Assembly (NCBI GenBank): GCA_019096065.1
Contig: JAGUCH010000009.1
Location: 1,436,001-1,500,000, forward strand
Direction: 5' to 3'
Origin: Paracyclopina nana
Lineage: Eukaryota; Arthropoda; Copepoda; Cyclopoida; Cyclopettidae
Length of the DNA: 64,000 nucleotides
In this document: one piece after another, positions 1 through 10,201 of the stretch
Layout of the letters: every line of letters begins with the position of its first letter
How positions within the stretch are numbered: position 1 is the stretch's first letter
Program-made: the position numbers and the translations under genes
The notes under the pieces: generated by a model
What the model saw: only the letters and a program-made list of their open reading frames with translations
What the model was told of the DNA's origin: nothing
Databases searched by the model: none

Positions 1-2571
1 GACGCCCGATTGAAGCAGCTGTATGGCAGCACACCCACGATCTGGAATCTGGCGACCACCGACCCCGAACCACGGCAGTACGACGACAATTACTTGGTCG
101 AGGCGGACGCGCTGAACAATACGCGGTCGGAGCAATGGGCCGCCATCGCGGCGAAGTTCGGCAAGGCCAATCACTTCGCTGAGGTTTATTACGTCGAAGA
201 GCTGATGGCCATGGATGACCACGTGGTTGCCGTCAAGTATAACAACCCCAAAATTGCGATCATCGGGCACCAAAAGAATTTCGGGACCCGCCTACCGACG
301 GACTCGAGGACGGACGCTACAATCATGTCAAACCGCATCCTGGGGCTTATGAACGACGCGGCCCGCATTGGAGCAATGGCGAGGGGAGTGCCAGCTGAAT
401 CGGCTATGCTGGCCAATCACACGGAGCTCTTTGCCAAATACGCCGCTCAACGCTCGTTGGCCCGCCATCAAGACCTGCGCACTCTCACGGAGAGCACCAT
501 TCGGGCGGCCAGACGCTCATTATGGAGCTACAAGGCGGTGTTTGCGGCCATGGCCACGATTAGGCACGCCGCAATCACGGAAGAAGAATTGGCGGCGGAT
601 GAGGAGTTGGGTGAGATAAAGTCATTCATGAGTTGTTTTCCCCTCCCCAATGATGCGGCGATCAAAGGCTGGCTGCTCGACGCTGAGGCTGCTGTCTTCG
701 GCCGTCCTCTGGAGGTCAACGCGGAGCACACCCACGTCTCCTTTCAAGTCGCCGTCAACCCGCTAAGCTCGCCCCCCAATGTCATCACCGCGCCCCCTGA
801 AACTCCAGAGGTGCTCACTGAAACGGTGCCCGCGTGTTTCACCATAATGAAGTTGTTGGAAAATGACCTCAAATTTGTCGATGATTCGCGCTGTTTGCAA
901 GACTTTTGCGTCAGCAACATGCCAGCTGAAAGGCTGTTGCTGGACGAGGTTTGGCACGGGCGCGCCGCTGTAGAGGGCTATGATTGGTACCCGCTGAAGC
1001 TGGCCAAGAAGGACTGCCAAGGCCGCGAAGGCCCTTTCGATCTGCGCCTGGACGACGGTAGACGCAACATTGTGTATTTGTATGACGACACGGAATGGCC
1101 TACAATCCTGCAAAGATTGACGCGCGACGAGTTTTTCCGCTCCATGGCTGAAAAGGCCATCATCTCAATTAAGCTCGAAGGCTGGACGCTAGCGGCCTAC
1201 CGCCGCAATGGATTCAGGGCCGCGGTTCCCCCTCCCGAGGCTTTCACCGTCTGCTCGATAGCCGTGCTCACTGGCCTGACCTTGATGATCCAAGTCAACT
1301 ACGGCGGGCCTGGCGAAGCAATTCGCGGCGCCCACATCCCGGAGGAAGTCAAGACTTTGTTGGCGCAATCTTACGTGCGCGACTGCCAATTCAATGCGTT
1401 GAAGGATCAGAAGGCGTTGGCAGCGATCAACGTGGCCTTGGCGTCAGCCTGCAATTCCTCCAATCAAGCCCTGTTTGCTTTTCCGCAGCCTCACCTCGAT
1501 ACGGTGCGCATGCGCTCCGGGCCAACCTTCGTGGCGGAACAACTACGCTTGCCTTGCCTATTCGAAACTTATCGGCCTCAAGATAAGAAAAGGAAGCGAG
1601 GTGAACGGCGTCAGCCCTCTTCGGCCCCGTTATTCGAAGAAGTTAACGGCAAAATCATGGTTAACATCACAAAGGCCGACTACTCGCTCCATAAGGATCG
1701 ATGGGACCCCATGATGGTGGTGTTTTTGTTCTACGAGACGGTACTGCCGATGGTGCTGCTGGTGAGGGAGGCGGTGACAATGATGGAGTTGCTCAGGTGT
1801 GAGCCGGAGTCGGATGTGTTGCGCTACTTGCATTTTTTGGCCGACCAAGTGCGCAACCAGGAGTTGGTGCAGCCCAGCGCCTCCAAATCCGACGCTATCG
1901 CCCGCCCCTTTGGCCGCGACGACTTCATGCAAGGATCTGGACGACCTGGCCCTGCCTACTACGCGGTCGCTAAGCGGCCGCAAGGGCTCGTCAATGAAGA
2001 GGGACTGCGTCAGCAGCTGGGCAACCCCCACAGGTTCTACCCCGTGGACCTGACGGCCGTCACGCCCTCATTAAAGGGCGACATTCACGACCTGCTGGAA
2101 GGGAAAAACTACGATGAGATGTCGGTGGAACAAGTGATCGACGCGCACTTCCAAGTGGGCGGGGCTCATGGCCACCGCTGCACCCGCTGTGGCTCGACGG
2201 CGCACGTCTTTGTGGAGCCCTCGCCGAGATCTGAAAAATCTCCATGCCATCAAACACCAGTGCGCTGCATATGGCCGCCTTGCCGCTCCGACGAGCACAC
2301 CTTCGCAGTGTGCCCAAAGTTTATGCAGCGGTGCCCTCGCTGCGGCGCTTATGGCCATAATGCCTATGACCATTTTCTCTTCCCCTACATGCGCATGAGA
2401 GAAGATTTCAACGCTTTGGCGCCGTTCCACTCAAGAGGCGTGTCGCTGATCAAGGGCGTGTCCTTCGTGTTCCGCACTGGATCGCACGGGAATTTCCTGC
2501 TCGCTGCTGATTGCTCCCGGTTGCCTGGAAGAGAAGACGGCCGCTCCTACTTGTCTTGCTTCTCCACTTAA
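1..2571 (+). CDS. Zinc-knuckle protein of unknown family, 5' partial
   Basis: One uninterrupted reading frame enters from the left edge. The codon at position 10 is TTG and the frame is open back to position 1, so the true start lies outside the window. At least 856 residues are visible. The C-terminal ~130 residues carry a cluster of Cys/His motifs: CTRCGSTAH near residue 724, then a C-x4-C-x4-H-x4-C unit, then C-x2-C-x4-H-x4-H (CPRCGAYGH). They resemble tandem zinc knuckles that bind nucleic acid. A short basic stretch (KKRKRGERR) near residue 525 could be a nuclear signal. The rest matches no family I recognise. The frame is intronless and clearly more GC-rich than the DNA around it, unlike SAMHD1 or SCYL2 nearby. 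It could be a domesticated or mobile-element-derived gene, or a multi-copy host gene. A possible AATAAA lies at 2732-2737. Confidence 0.6.
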   Translation, partial: DARLKQLYGSTPTIWNLATTDPEPRQYDDNYLVEADALNNTRSEQWAAIAAKFGKANHFAEVYYVEELMAMDDHVVAVKYNNPKIAIIGHQKNFGTRLPTDSRTDATIMSNRILGLMNDAARIGAMARGVPAESAMLANHTELFAKYAAQRSLARHQDLRTLTESTIRAARRSLWSYKAVFAAMATIRHAAITEEELAADEELGEIKSFMSCFPLPNDAAIKGWLLDAEAAVFGRPLEVNAEHTHVSFQVAVNPLSSPPNVITAPPETPEVLTETVPACFTIMKLLENDLKFVDDSRCLQDFCVSNMPAERLLLDEVWHGRAAVEGYDWYPLKLAKKDCQGREGPFDLRLDDGRRNIVYLYDDTEWPTILQRLTRDEFFRSMAEKAIISIKLEGWTLAAYRRNGFRAAVPPPEAFTVCSIAVLTGLTLMIQVNYGGPGEAIRGAHIPEEVKTLLAQSYVRDCQFNALKDQKALAAINVALASACNSSNQALFAFPQPHLDTVRMRSGPTFVAEQLRLPCLFETYRPQDKKRKRGERRQPSSAPLFEEVNGKIMVNITKADYSLHKDRWDPMMVVFLFYETVLPMVLLVREAVTMMELLRCEPESDVLRYLHFLADQVRNQELVQPSASKSDAIARPFGRDDFMQGSGRPGPAYYAVAKRPQGLVNEEGLRQQLGNPHRFYPVDLTAVTPSLKGDIHDLLEGKNYDEMSVEQVIDAHFQVGGAHGHRCTRCGSTAHVFVEPSPRSEKSPCHQTPVRCIWPPCRSDEHTFAVCPKFMQRCPRCGAYGHNAYDHFLFPYMRMREDFNALAPFHSRGVSLIKGVSFVFRTGSHGNFLLAADCSRLPGREDGRSYLSCFST

Positions 2572-2997
2572 GCAGTTTTGGCTCGACACTCCCTGGAAGT
2601 AAACCAGGGCTTTCTCTGGTTTACGAGGGGGGTTTGTTCCTGGCAATCACGCAACCCGCTACCGCTCAGTGATGGAAGAGCTCCGCTAATTGCTCAATTA
2701 CTCAGTATTAGTTCTCTGCGAAGCTTGTCTCAATAAAACTGCAACTCACTTGCCCAAAAACTACACAACTGATCACTTCTCGTCATACTTTTAGTTTTAC
2801 TGCTTTACACAATTACTTATGGTCATTACTTTTACTTATACAGTCCTTTATTATCATGTACATTGATCGCCAACAATGAGGATCTTTCGGTAGAAACAGA
2901 TGTCAATTCATCTGGAATTTCCTCAAGGTACAGTCGAATGCCAAAAAAAGCAATTGAGTAAGATGAGGAAAAAGCCTATGCCAAAAACGCCTTCGAG
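2572..2997. other. Intergenic spacer
   Basis: AT-rich spacer between the zinc-knuckle frame and the convergent Cys-rich gene. It contains AATAAA at 2732-2737, which could serve the upstream plus-strand gene. I see no other feature. Confidence 0.5.
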
Positions 2998-4193
2998 CTA
3001 CATCATACCTTTTCCATATTGGAACATAACTGGATCTGCAGAATAGGTTTCCGTGATGGCTGCGGTGGATACTCTTTCAGAAAAAAGAGTCTCTTCTTCT
3101 TTTATCCCTTTTCCAAAGGAGATATTAAAAAAGTGCTCATTACTAACACTGTCCAAGGCTTCTCGTGAATCAGTAGTATTTCCAGATACATCTAGAGCAT
3201 TTTCATCATCGAGGTGGTAATTTTCTTCTTCCGAAATAGTTACTTCAATTGTGGTTGTCACTTTTTCTTCGTCTTCTAGTGGAAACATTTCTAATGCAGG
3301 CTCAACGTAATTATTTTCAATTGGATCATTAGTGCCCTCTTCAGTTTCATCAGTAATTGGCAGAATGTCGTTCTCGACATAATTGAGAGGGTGTGGAGTA
3401 AAATCGAGGTTCACAAAAGTTATTGTACTATTCATAGCCATAGTGTCTACCTCCAGCTGAGGCATTTGCGTCGGTTCCAAACTGATATCATCTTCTGAAT
3501 GGGTAGACTCAAAAGTGCCATATTCAGGCAGTGGAGTGTCATAATCTGTCGCGTTAGTTGAGCTCTCAACTTCGGAACAACATTTGTTGGTATCTTTGCA
3601 GCATTTGTCGCCCAAATGCAAATCTTGGCAGAACTCATCGTTGAGGCAGTTGAAAGTCATGAAATGCTCAAAGTATTCAGTTGGGCAGCAGCTTTGGTAG
3701 CAGCATTTTTGGCCTTCATTTTCACAATCCAGGTGAGAGTTGCAGGTGTTCCAGGATCGAAAACAGACCCCTCTCCTAATATGCCTTATACTGAAAGAGA
3801 GAAAAAACCACTCAAGTTATTGCAAATGCCATCAAATCAAAATATTGTAAAACAGTGAGGCCATAAATAATGCTTCTCTTCTTTTTTCTCGATTTATTGC
3901 TGCACAAAAGTCAAACAGTTGAAAAATGATGCTTGTAAGATATCAATATTTAAGTAACACACTTACTTGTGATGCCTTATGCAAACTCCGGAACCACCAA
4001 AGCAGTCTCTGTCGTGTAGGCAACTTGGATGGGCTGGCACCGGATCTTTCCAGGGGTAACACATGTAGCCAAAGCAAGGATGTCCCAACTTGACACAGTC
4101 CGAGTCATCAAGGCATGGCTCGAACTCAAGGCCGAAAACCAGTGTTGACTGATGGCTCATCAACAATATGGAGATCAGTAGCATCATCTCCAT
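2998..4193 (-). CDS. Secreted Cys-rich protein with acidic tail (two exons)
   Basis: Exon 1 is 4193-3967 and exon 2 is 3790-2998, read on the minus strand. The donor (CACAA/GTAAGT) and acceptor (TTTCAG/TATAAG) join in phase to give 339 residues. I chose the Met at 4193 because it opens a clean signal peptide (MEMMLLISILLMSHQSTLVFG region) and sits just below a TATA-like motif. A Met at 4226 would only add a short basic stretch. The mature N-terminal half has about 20 cysteines in CxxDxDC-like arrays, including CC pairs (QKCCYQSCC and DKCCKDTNKCC). These resemble whey-acidic or EB-type disulfide modules, but no family is certain. The C-terminal ~200 residues are Glu/Asp/Ser/Thr-rich and probably disordered. 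An extracellular role is inferred from the signal peptide only. Confidence 0.75.
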
Positions 4194-4245
4194 CTTCCAT
4201 GGCACAACTACAACTCTTTTTATCATTTCCTTCTCCAACAGAGGC

Positions 4246-4252
4246 TATATAA
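4246..4252 (-). promoter_or_regulatory. TATA-box candidate for the Cys-rich secreted gene
   Basis: A TATATA core lies on the minus strand about 55 bases upstream of the ATG at 4193. With a normal 25-30 base offset, transcription would start near 4220. That is downstream of the alternative Met at 4226, so it supports the shorter start. The evidence is motif and spacing only. Confidence 0.35.
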
Positions 4253-4370
4253 TTTTGCAATTTATGTATTGTGCGAGCAGCAATTTAAAGAACTCGTTTT
4301 TGTCACCGAGTGCAAAAATGCTAAATTGCTTTCATTGCTCTCAAGTGCAACAATTTTCTTCAATTTCCTC

Positions 4371-5135
4371 TCAAGATTTATTTTCTTGTTGCAACAAAAC
4401 TTTCTTCAGCTGAAGCTCTTTTGCCTTGAGCTCCTGCTCAAGCTTGAAAATGTCAACTTGCTGCTCTTGATATCTTCTTTTGTGTCCCTCAATTTGCTTG
4501 AGAATTTCGGCTTTGCTCTTGTGGAAAGTGGCATTTTCTGCCCTCAATTTCCGATCGAATTTCAGCCTCTTTTTGGCTATTTTGGCATCGACATCACCGT
4601 AGAGAATTTCATGCGCCAATTGTTCATACTCTTGAGTACTTTCATCATAGCTGACTTCGTGGATTTGAGTGGAACTGACTTGAACTCCAGAAGCATTTAA
4701 AGCAAGGCTGATCAGGTCATTTCTTTCTTCCTCATTCGCGTCTTGTTGTTCAAGCTGCTCATCCTGGAAATCATCATTCAGCAATACTATGGTTGTAGAC
4801 ATTTTACCATCGGAGTCTTTAAATTGCTTGATTTCAAAATTCTGCCCTTCCTTCAAGACATTGGCGATGGAATTTTCCAGAGCTTTGTTCTCAACATTTT
4901 TAGCCTTGATTTGCCGCCATTTAGAGTTCAATTCTTCCTCATTGAGATTTTGACCGGTGAGTGCCAAATACTCTGATGCTAATGGTTTCCAGTTTTTGGC
5001 AATGCGTTCAGCGTTGTGCTTTTGCACAAGACCCTCGAGCAATTTTTCTTCGTCAATTTCATTCATTGAAAAAGACTCCAGATCTGCTTGGTCATTCACA
5101 ATGACATAAGACACAGTTGCTTCATTGACATCCAT
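4371..5135 (-). CDS. Myb/SANT-like DNA-binding protein with C-terminal coiled coil
   Basis: A 254-residue single-exon frame. Residues ~28-80 have the spacing of a Myb/SANT-like (zeste-type) trihelix, with LLEGLVQKHN, then NWKPLASEYLALTG, then NEEELNSKWRQIKAKN. The last ~75 residues are Lys/Glu/Gln-rich heptads typical of a coiled coil. The layout (Myb_DNA-bind_5-like head, acidic middle, coiled tail) is common in arthropod nuclear proteins and in Harbinger-associated factors, so sequence-specific DNA binding and dimerisation are likely. The frame may begin further upstream. An acceptor at 5164, a donor at 5230 and another acceptor at 5268 would add a 37-nt exon (5267-5231) in frame with the Met, but I could not find a first exon for it. 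The ATG at 5135 is the conservative start. Confidence 0.65.
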   Translation of the reverse strand: MDVNEATVSYVIVNDQADLESFSMNEIDEEKLLEGLVQKHNAERIAKNWKPLASEYLALTGQNLNEEELNSKWRQIKAKNVENKALENSIANVLKEGQNFEIKQFKDSDGKMSTTIVLLNDDFQDEQLEQQDANEEERNDLISLALNASGVQVSSTQIHEVSYDESTQEYEQLAHEILYGDVDAKIAKKRLKFDRKLRAENATFHKSKAEILKQIEGHKRRYQEQQVDIFKLEQELKAKELQLKKVLLQQENKS

Positions 5136-5660
5136 TTCAACAAATTCTGCGCGAGTTTTATGCCTGAAAAAACAATAAACAACTTCCTACTTAAAGATCT
5201 AGAAAGTAAAATAAAATACTTATAACTTACTAAAAAGACCAATGCGTTTTCGCTCCTCCAAGCTTTGCTAAAGAAACATAGAATGATTGATTTCTGGTTT
5301 TTTTTGTTTTGAAAATTCGTTATCGTTGCTAGCTAGCGCTGTATTTCCAAACAAGTGAAGAAAAAGCCAAAACTTAAAAAAAATGCCAAATTTTATTGGG
5401 CTCTCATAAACTTCGTTTGACAAAATATGCTGTGTTTGCAGCAAAGTACATTTATTATCTCAAATCTAATAGATGCTTAAATATCTAATCGTAATACTTT
5501 CAATTTAGGAGAAACATCAAGTTTCATAACAATCTATTTAGTTAACGGGTATCTGGTTACACTGTTTAAGCTTTTTTCCCAAACTTTTGCGCTCGCGTGC
5601 CTTGCGCTCTCGCGTTCATTATTTTTCATTTGGATCAACTTATCGCTCAATACTCATTAA

Positions 5661-6150
5661 TAGTGATGGAACGAGCCGGAAATTTTCAGCTTGATCAAGC
5701 TTCAAGCTTTTAGAAATGTGTTCGAGCGATCCCAAGCTTTTGAAAATTATTATCAAGCTTTTTCAAGCTCGAAATTTCGCATTTCAAGCTTTTTTCAAGC
5801 TTTTCACTTTTTAGTATTTTGACATAAAAAATGGCAATTAGTCACCAGATTTGACAAAATTACCCAAAAAGCGCAAATAAAGACAGAAATAGCTTTAACT
5901 TTGATTAAGTCCTTCACTCCCTCAAGTATTTGCTAATTTTAGAATTTGCCCTTTTTTGTTTTGATAAAAAATGGATAAAGTTTTGAAATTTTTTGGCGTC
6001 AAGCTTTTTCAAGCTTTGTATTTTTTGGGTTCAAGCTTTTTCAAGCTTTTCAAAATTTGGTTCGAGCTATCCCAAGCTTTTTGCTTATGTAGCTCAAGCT
6101 GGGTTTTAGCTTCAAGCTTTCAAGCCAAGCTGAAACTCGTTCCATCACTA
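5661..6150. mobile_element. hAT-type MITE rich in AAGCTT repeats
   Basis: A 490-bp element bounded by TAGTGATGGAACGAG at the left and its exact inverse at the right. It is flanked by near-identical 8-bp direct repeats, CTCATTAA (5653-5660) and CTCATTAC (6151-6158). TIRs starting TAGTGATGG with 8-bp target duplications are typical of hAT elements. The interior has no coding frame. It is packed with TTCAAGCTTTTTCAAGC-like subrepeats on both sides of a unique core. Confidence 0.85.
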
Positions 6151-6603
6151 CTCATTACTCAGTACTCACATTCCCTTAAGGTCATCCGCACCGTTAGCAC
6201 AGTAGATTTTCGAGGCCGAAAGTCATCAAATTCAATCACCTTCAGTTTGCTCAACTGATTTGCACAAAAATTATCCCGAAAAACCGCGCCAATTTTATCG
6301 TAAGTATTTAAAGTCATTATTTTCATCTGCAATTTTTGCCATTTGAAATTAGTCAATTTGTGCTTGTCATGGCCACAATTCTGCATGTTCGCTTCAAAAA
6401 ATGCTTAGCTGTCATCCAGCCAAGCTTGAAATGTGCTTCATTACTTTTAATTTTGAAGCATTTTGCAACTTGCCAAAAAATCCCATTCTGCTTTGTCATC
6501 ATCATTGCGCATCTTGCATCAGCAGGATGTTGCAATTTTGACCATAAAGAGCGCATGCCCGTGATGCGGTTTATGCATGCCTTTCTCTCTTTGCAGCAAA
6601 AAA

Positions 6604-8403
6604 ATGAGATCCGAGGGTGAGTGCGAGGCCGTCAGTCCTCCGAGCAAGAAGTCGAGGACAGCTGACTTTTCTGCCCTGGTAAAACGCAGCCACTCAATTT
6701 CGGAAAGCATTCTTGACAGCTCCAACATGGTGACTGAAAAAGTGATCAATGACAGGTACCATTTTCTTTTGCCAGAACAACAAATATGAATTTCCGTTTT
6801 TAGCATTCATGATCACATTGTCATCCCGGCCGTGGCTGTGGCCATCATTGATACCTTTCAGTTCCAAAGGTTGAGGAATATCAAGCAGGTTGGGAATTGT
6901 CACTTTGTCTATCCAAATGCCATGCACAACAGGTTCCAGCATAGCATTGGAGTTGGCCATTTGGCTTACAAATTTGCTAGCAAGCTACGCGCAGAAAATC
7001 CTACTCTCATCGATGAGAAGGATTGCATATGTGTCATGATTGCAGGCCTCTGTCATGATTTAGGTAGGTTAAAGGCTGAAATTGTTACTTTTTGCCCAAA
7101 CATTCATCGTTCCCTCGATGTCAGGTCATGGCCCATTATCGCACTTGTGGGAGAAGTTCGTCAGCACTGCCAATCCTGATTTGCATTGGGAGCATGAGCA
7201 CTCGAGCATCAAGATGCTGGATTACTTGATTGAAGCCAATAACCTGAAGCCCGTGTTGAAAGAACTCGGCGATCTGGATGACCAAGACATTCTTTTCATC
7301 AAGGAATGCATAGCTGGTCCCATTGATCCCAAAGATGGTCTTCCTCTGAAAACATTCGAGCCCAACGCTAAAGAATGGCTGTATCGTGGAAGGAGCGAAG
7401 ACAAGTCTTTCTTGTATGAAATTGTGGCCAACAAAATATCAGGAATTGATGTTGACAAGTTTGACTACCTCAAACGTGACGACTATTTCATGAAAATTGG
7501 GACTGTCTTCAGATTCGACCGGTTTATCCATTACGCGAAAATCGTCAAGACGGGAACTCCAGAAAGACGCAGAATCTGCATCAGAGACAAAGAATCCGAA
7601 CTTGTGATGGTATGAAAAAGCTAAATCTCAAAGCTATCCAATTCTAATCTAATTCTATCTAATTTAATTAGGAAATGTTCTCTGACCGAGCCAGAATGCA
7701 CAAAAAGGGGTACCAGCACAGGGTGACCAAAGTGATCGACCAGATGCTCGTAAGTATCGCTAAAAGCCCCCAAAAACGTAAAAGGTAATCAGTGTTCTTT
7801 CAGGTTGATGCATGGGTGTTGGCTGACAAGCACATCAAAGTCAGAGGACAAAATGGGCAATTATTCAGCTTGTCTGAAGCGTGCCAAGATGTGAGTGCTC
7901 ACGAAAAGCTGACTGATGATGTAATTGGTCGGATTCTTTTTTCCGACTCTGACCATCCGGATATGATCAAAGCCAAGGGGCTCATCCGTAAGATACAGAG
8001 CAGGGACTTGTACAAATCCATTGGTTCGATCAAGCTGAAAAAGCACCATAAAATGCGCGGCAAAGACATTGAAAAGGAACTGCAAGAATTTTTCGCCAAG
8101 GCCAACTTGTCGGTTGTTGGCTCTGAAGTCATCGTACTTCAGTCTCGTGTCACCATGGGAATGGGTGATCGCAATCCCATTCATAATGTGATGTTTTACA
8201 ACAAACATGAGCAAATTGTTGATGATGTCAACTCACTGAACATTTCCCAATATTTGCCTGAACATCTAGACTTCGAAGACTACCATGTCGTGTGCAAGTC
8301 AGAGGATAAGAAAGTGCATGAGGATGCATGCAATGTGGTGAAAGACTTCATCAGCCAATGCATTGACGTTAAAGTCAATGGCAACCAATCGAATGGACAT
8401 TAA
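6604..8403 (+). CDS. SAMHD1: SAMHD1-like dNTP triphosphohydrolase (5 exons)
   Basis: Exons 6604-6755, 6804-7063, 7125-7609, 7672-7749 and 7804-8403 join in phase to give 524 residues. The HD-domain metal ligands are all visible: the His of NRFQHSIGVG, the CHDLGHGPLSH block, and the Asp of GIDVDKFDY. The allosteric guanine-nucleotide segment (KVIND...DTFQFQRLR) is also conserved. The enzyme hydrolyses dNTPs to deoxynucleosides and triphosphate, limiting nucleotide pools. The first exon is a short Ser/Lys-rich leader, and the N-terminal SAM domain of the vertebrate protein is missing. A TTTGCAG acceptor lies 8 bases before the ATG, so an upstream non-coding exon is likely. AATAAA sits at 8418-8423. 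The gene is convergent with the next one. Confidence 0.95.
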
Positions 8404-8417
8404 TTTTGATATGACTA

Positions 8418-8423
8418 AATAAA
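8418..8423 (+). terminator. Polyadenylation signal of SAMHD1
   Basis: AATAAA begins 15 bases after the SAMHD1 stop codon. Confidence 0.6.
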
Positions 8424-8524
8424 GTAACTAGACTATTTCGTACATATTTTATTGTATTTTCTGATTTTCATCCGATTCTTTAAAAAGGTTGCAACCATGG
8501 CATAAATAAATTACATTTGTCATT

Positions 8525-8530
8525 TTTATT
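8525..8530 (-). terminator. Polyadenylation signal of the 113-residue membrane protein gene
   Basis: AATAAA on the minus strand begins 2 bases after the TGA stop, giving an extremely short 3' UTR. The SAMHD1 signal lies about 100 bases away on the other strand. Confidence 0.5.
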
Positions 8531-8532
8531 GT

Positions 8533-8874
8533 TCAACCAGTTGTAGCTAAAACATTGTTCGAGCTTGATGAGTCTATGCTTGAACTTTGCTCAACAAAGT
8601 AAATCACCAATCCGATCATCAAGGCACCGATCATGATGCAAATCCAGACAACAGGCATGTAACAGATATCATACAGGACTTTGGTCTCAGAGGCTTCTTT
8701 TTCTTCGTTGGTAGCATTCCAAGCTCCTAAACCTGTTTGGGATGACCGACGTCGTGAGTTAGTGTAATCAGAAAGAATCTTGGCTGCCCAAGCAAGTTTT
8801 TCATCCTCAGTGAGGCCATCTTCTATTTTCTTAATTTTTCGAGGAGAAGGATTCAAAAAGTCCCCATAAGACAT
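8533..8874 (-). CDS. Small single-pass membrane protein, unknown
   Basis: A 113-residue single-exon frame starting MSYGDFLNPSPRK. The N-terminal ~75 residues are charged and soluble, with an Arg-rich patch (SRRRSS) that could be a phosphosite. They are followed by one hydrophobic segment (VVWICIMIGALMIGLVIYFV) and a short Ser/Asn-rich tail. There is no signal peptide, so it is probably a type II or tail-anchored-like protein with the long N-terminus in the cytoplasm. I do not recognise the family. A stop-adjacent AATAAA supports expression. Confidence 0.55.
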   Translation of the reverse strand: MSYGDFLNPSPRKIKKIEDGLTEDEKLAWAAKILSDYTNSRRRSSQTGLGAWNATNEEKEASETKVLYDICYMPVVWICIMIGALMIGLVIYFVEQSSSIDSSSSNNVLATTG

Positions 8875-9297
8875 AGTTTACTTTCTAGGCTCATAAAATG
8901 AACTAATCCCAACCATTATTAGCGCAAGCAATGAAGGCATACTTGAAAAACATAGGAAAATGCCAAGTTGGTAGGTTAACTTTTTTGTTTATTTTTCAAC
9001 AAGCCTATATCTGATACAATTCATAATAGAGACTGAAGTAAAAATCTGCAGAAACGTCATGAAGCTAGTAAAATAAAATTGAGTATTTCTATACAATGAG
9101 TAAAGAGGGTTGACTTAAATGCAAGCCCCTACTATAGCAATTAGTCAGATCGATTGAGAGTAAAATGAGGCCTATTGATTTCACAACGAAAACCCTGAAA
9201 GTTGCAGAAGAAGAGTATCACAAGCTTGATGTCTGGAAACAATGCAAAGTAAGAATTTAAATTAAGCGTTTTTCACATGGGCACGTGACTGAATGGA
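8875..9297. other. Intergenic, with one orphan exon-like segment
   Basis: Spacer between two minus-strand genes. It includes a plus-strand ATG at 9164 with 28 open codons ending in an AAA/GTAAGA donor near 9249. No partner exon is visible. I see nothing else here. Confidence 0.35.
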
Positions 9298-10148
9298 TCA
9301 CATTTCATTGTACATGCCATCGATGAGAAAGTCATTCATTCGTCGATATTCCCGTCTTCTGCGCATTGCATCAAGTCTTTTGAAGCCGACGAAGACCAAC
9401 ACTGACACAATGATGCAGGCCAAGACAATGCCGACCAACAATGACGTTTTGCTACTTTGATTTTTATCAGCTTTTTTCGAACTTGGTGAAGCTGTGGCTG
9501 TAGTTGTGATAGTTTTTGTAGTAGATATGATGGGCTTTGATGTGGTTGTTGTAGCTTTAAGGTTGTTGAGGTCTTGAATATGATCCACGGTGGATATTTG
9601 GGTGACAATGTCACTGCTTGGCTCCACACCTTTCCTGCCTGACACTCGACCGGACTTGTCATCAGCGTTATCATCATCAGACTTGTGCTGCTCTATGATG
9701 CTGGATGGATTGTCAAGTTCTTTCTTTTTGCTCGAGTCAATTGGATCGTCCACGCCTTTCTTTGGCACCACTGACTTTTCTGTGCTTTTCGGAGGACCGC
9801 AGTCGTCATCGAGGCACTTTATGGCCACTTCTGTTCTGAATGTGGTGGATTTGACCTGGAAATAATAAATCATGACCATTATCTAATCTTTCTTCATTTT
9901 TAGCTGATAAGCTTCCGCTTGTGTGAAGCAAGAGACCGAAAAATAAGGTAAGGATCAATAGACACCTTTGCTTCGCCATTGTTGTTGCTATTTTGTACGT
10001 TGGTCAATGATGACGCAGCTGACGTAGGCTTGGTCGTGGTTTCTTGCAAAATTTTCTGCACCAATGCTGGATCTGTCAATTTTTGTGGAATCGCAACCGC
10101 AACTGATGACAGCAGCAAAACGAAAACGCAACGCTTCAATAACAGCAT
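9298..10148 (-). CDS. Type I single-pass membrane protein with S/T-rich stalk (two exons)
   Basis: Exon 1 is 10148-9966 and exon 2 is 9855-9298 on the minus strand. They join in phase 0 (GCAAAG/GTGTCT donor, TTTCCAG acceptor) to give 246 residues. A signal peptide (LLLKRCVFVLLLSSVAVA) is followed by a ~170-residue charged and Ser/Thr-rich ectodomain with a KCLDDDCG cysteine pair. Then come a transmembrane helix (SLLVGIVLACIIVSVLVFVGF) and a strongly basic tail with RRRREYRRM ending in DGMYNEM. It is a plausible cell-surface mucin-like protein. The family is unknown. The exon 1 donor is weak, so that junction is less certain. It is divergent from SCYL2. Confidence 0.65.
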
Positions 10149-10201
10149 GCTCTTTTCAGGGTTACATTCAACGTCGAGATTTCTCGTTGCTTTTTTTCAC
10201 A
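10149..10201. promoter_or_regulatory. Shared divergent promoter region
   Basis: The minus-strand membrane-protein gene starts at 10148. A plus-strand 5' exon of SCYL2 appears to run up to a GTGAGG donor at 10266. Only about 50 bases separate the two coding-like starts, so the two genes probably share a bidirectional promoter. I see no clear TATA box. Confidence 0.35.
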
